Shown here piece after piece: positions 12,340 through 13,539 of a stretch of DNA of 13,539 bases. Made by a program: the position numbers and the translations under genes. This DNA comes from Alphaproteobacteria bacterium. Lineage in GTDB: Bacteria > Pseudomonadota > Alphaproteobacteria > Rickettsiales > UBA1997. Under the pieces are notes generated by a model, which worked only from the letters and a program-made list of their open reading frames with translations, was not told the origin of the DNA and made no database searches. Each line of letters begins with the position of its first letter. Within the stretch, counting starts at the first letter, position 1. The stretch is from assembly GCA_016869695.1 (NCBI GenBank), contig VGDN01000010.1, forward strand, positions 1-13,539. Reading direction: 5' to 3'.

Positions 12340-12987
12340 TTAGTTAGGTTGAGAGGAAATATTAAGTGCCGTGATCAGCGCCGAAAAAACGAGGGGGGCG
12401 CCTTCTACGGACGGGATTGCAACAAGCAAGTTCTTTTTCTGGTAAAAAGAAGTGAGGGGTAGCGTGGATTCTAGGTAGGTTGTAAGGCGCTTCGCAACAG
12501 TTTCTTCCTTATCATCGGCCCTGCTTTCAAAACTAGTTCCGCCACACTTATCGCAAATTCCTGGCTGAGTAGTTGGATGGAAGTAGCGGTTATAAACAGC
12601 GCCACAAGCCTTGCAGGAGAAGCGTCCAGAGATTCTTTTGATCAGGACGTCATCGCTTACTTCGAAGTTAACGACACGATCAATCCTCACCAATTTTGCC
12701 AAAGCCTCGGCTTGTGGAATGCTGCGTGGAAAGCCGTCGAGGATAAATCCGTTTGCACAATCTATCTGACTCACGCGGTTTTTTACGATACCGACTACAA
12801 CCTCGTCAGGCACTAGCTTGCCTGAATCCATGTAAGACTTGGCCAGATTTCCGATTTCACTTTTTTGCTCCACCTCTTTGCGCAGCGCTTCACCGGTTGA
12901 GATCGTCGGAATGTTTAATTCTGAGGAAAGCATGGAGGCTTGCGTGCCTTTGCCAGATCCGGGGGCACCGAGGAAGATTATATTCAT
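12340..12987 (-). CDS. adk: Adenylate kinase
   Basis: 215 residues, the long form with a lid domain. It interconverts ATP plus AMP and 2 ADP. Seen: P-loop GAPGSGKGT (7-15), AMP site with STGEALR and DGFPRS (84-89), and a lid with four cysteines in two pairs (C125, C128, C145, C148) that should bind zinc, then DDKEETVAKRL. The start ATG shares one base with the secY stop (TGATG), so translation is coupled. The secY-adk-rpsM order is typical of Alphaproteobacteria. Confidence 0.98.
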   Translation of the reverse strand: MNIIFLGAPGSGKGTQASMLSSELNIPTISTGEALRKEVEQKSEIGNLAKSYMDSGKLVPDEVVVGIVKNRVSQIDCANGFILDGFPRSIPQAEALAKLVRIDRVVNFEVSDDVLIKRISGRFSCKACGAVYNRYFHPTTQPGICDKCGGTSFESRADDKEETVAKRLTTYLESTLPLTSFYQKKNLLVAIPSVEGAPLVFSALITALNISSQPN

Positions 12988-13539
12988 CAGGCTCTAACCC
13001 TCACTCTTCTTCTTTTGGGGGTCGAACCCGAGCCATATTTGGTGGCAAAAAGATGGGACTGAACTTGATTCACCAAATCGAGCACAACATTCACCATGAT
13101 CAAGATGCCCGTACCACCGATATGAAGCGGGATGGAGTAGTGCGTTACTAAGATTTCAGGAGTGATGCAGACAAAGATTAAGTAGAGCGCGCCTAGCAAA
13201 GTTAGGCGGGAAACGATTTTATCGAAATATTGCGCGGTTGCACTTCCTGGACGGATTCCAAGGATAAAACAGTTTCCTTTTTTTAAGTTATTCGCGACAT
13301 CTTCGGTGTTGAAAACGATCGAAGAATAGAAGTAGGAAAAGAACAAAATCAGCGCGGTAAAGAGAAAAAGATAAAGCTCGCCACCCCTACGCAAAGCTGA
13401 AACGAGGAAGTCACCATCGGCGCCGGTAAACTGTATGATCGCTGATGGAAACATCAGAATCGAACTCGCAAAAATCGGCGGGATAACACCGGAGATGTTG
13501 ATCTTGAGCGGAAGAAAAGATGAGTCGGACATGCCCGCC
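12987..13539 (-). CDS. secY: Protein translocase subunit SecY (5' end cut by window)
   Basis: The frame stays open through the right edge; about 184 C-terminal residues are present. Landmarks: AGMSDSSFLPLKIN and GVIPPIFASSILMFPSAII (transmembrane segment 7 region), YLFLFTALILFFSYFYSSIV, the cytosolic loop ANNLKKGNCFILGIRPGSAT, LTLLGALYLIFVCITPEIL and GGTGILIMVNVVLDLV, then a basic tail. SecY is the channel of the Sec translocon. The Met at 13532 is internal, not the start. Confidence 0.97.
   Translation of the reverse strand, partial: AGMSDSSFLPLKINISGVIPPIFASSILMFPSAIIQFTGADGDFLVSALRRGGELYLFLFTALILFFSYFYSSIVFNTEDVANNLKKGNCFILGIRPGSATAQYFDKIVSRLTLLGALYLIFVCITPEILVTHYSIPLHIGGTGILIMVNVVLDLVNQVQSHLFATKYGSGSTPKRRRVRVRA

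Overview
The window looks like a piece of an alphaproteobacterial chromosome. The gene order secY-adk-rpsM-rpsK-rpoA-rplQ, with adk inside the ribosomal operon, is typical of Alphaproteobacteria. L34, PanD and the FixH/FixI pair (cbb3-type cytochrome oxidase maturation) fit this. By eye the base composition is moderate to low in GC. Many imperfect palindromic elements sit inside or against genes, which recalls the palindromic elements known from Rickettsia genes. I would guess a Rickettsiales-like or another deep alphaproteobacterial lineage, but the sequence alone does not settle this.

Layout, all on the minus strand except one toxin-antitoxin pair. (1) 1-2230: FixI/CcoI-type copper P-type ATPase, cut by the left window edge. 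(2) 2309-3467: rpmH-rnpA-fixH, reading towards fixI. (3) 3536-3886: panD. (4) 3941-4442: a ribbon-helix-helix antitoxin and RelE/ParE-fold toxin on the plus strand. (5) 4444-8717: a tightly packed unit read as small membrane protein, short UbiB/AarF-family protein, acetyl-CoA synthetase and two unknown proteins; the first four genes overlap and the last follows after 15 nt. (6) 8718-9137: a 420-nt stretch with no gene. (7) 9138-13539: the end of the ribosomal alpha operon (secY, adk, rpsM, rpsK, rpoA, rplQ), extended by rplS and a small lipoprotein gene.

The most striking property is the density and variety of palindromic elements. I find seven clear ones of at least five sequence types. Four lie inside reading frames without breaking them: one in fixI between the phosphorylation motif and the HP motif, one in fixH before its membrane segment, and two in acs. 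The other three fill intergenic gaps almost exactly: fixH/fixI, rpmH/rnpA and rpsM/rpsK. In two of these cases the element replaces the ribosome-binding region of the next gene or supplies its start codon.

The genes mostly serve core functions: translation (L34, S13, S11, L17, L19), transcription (RpoA), tRNA processing (RnpA), secretion (SecY), nucleotide balance (Adk), acetate activation (Acs), pantothenate synthesis (PanD), quinone-related UbiB, and microaerobic respiration (FixH, FixI). Most start codons lack a clear Shine-Dalgarno sequence, and several carry a CCTAA box instead. No transposase, tRNA, rRNA or CRISPR array was found.
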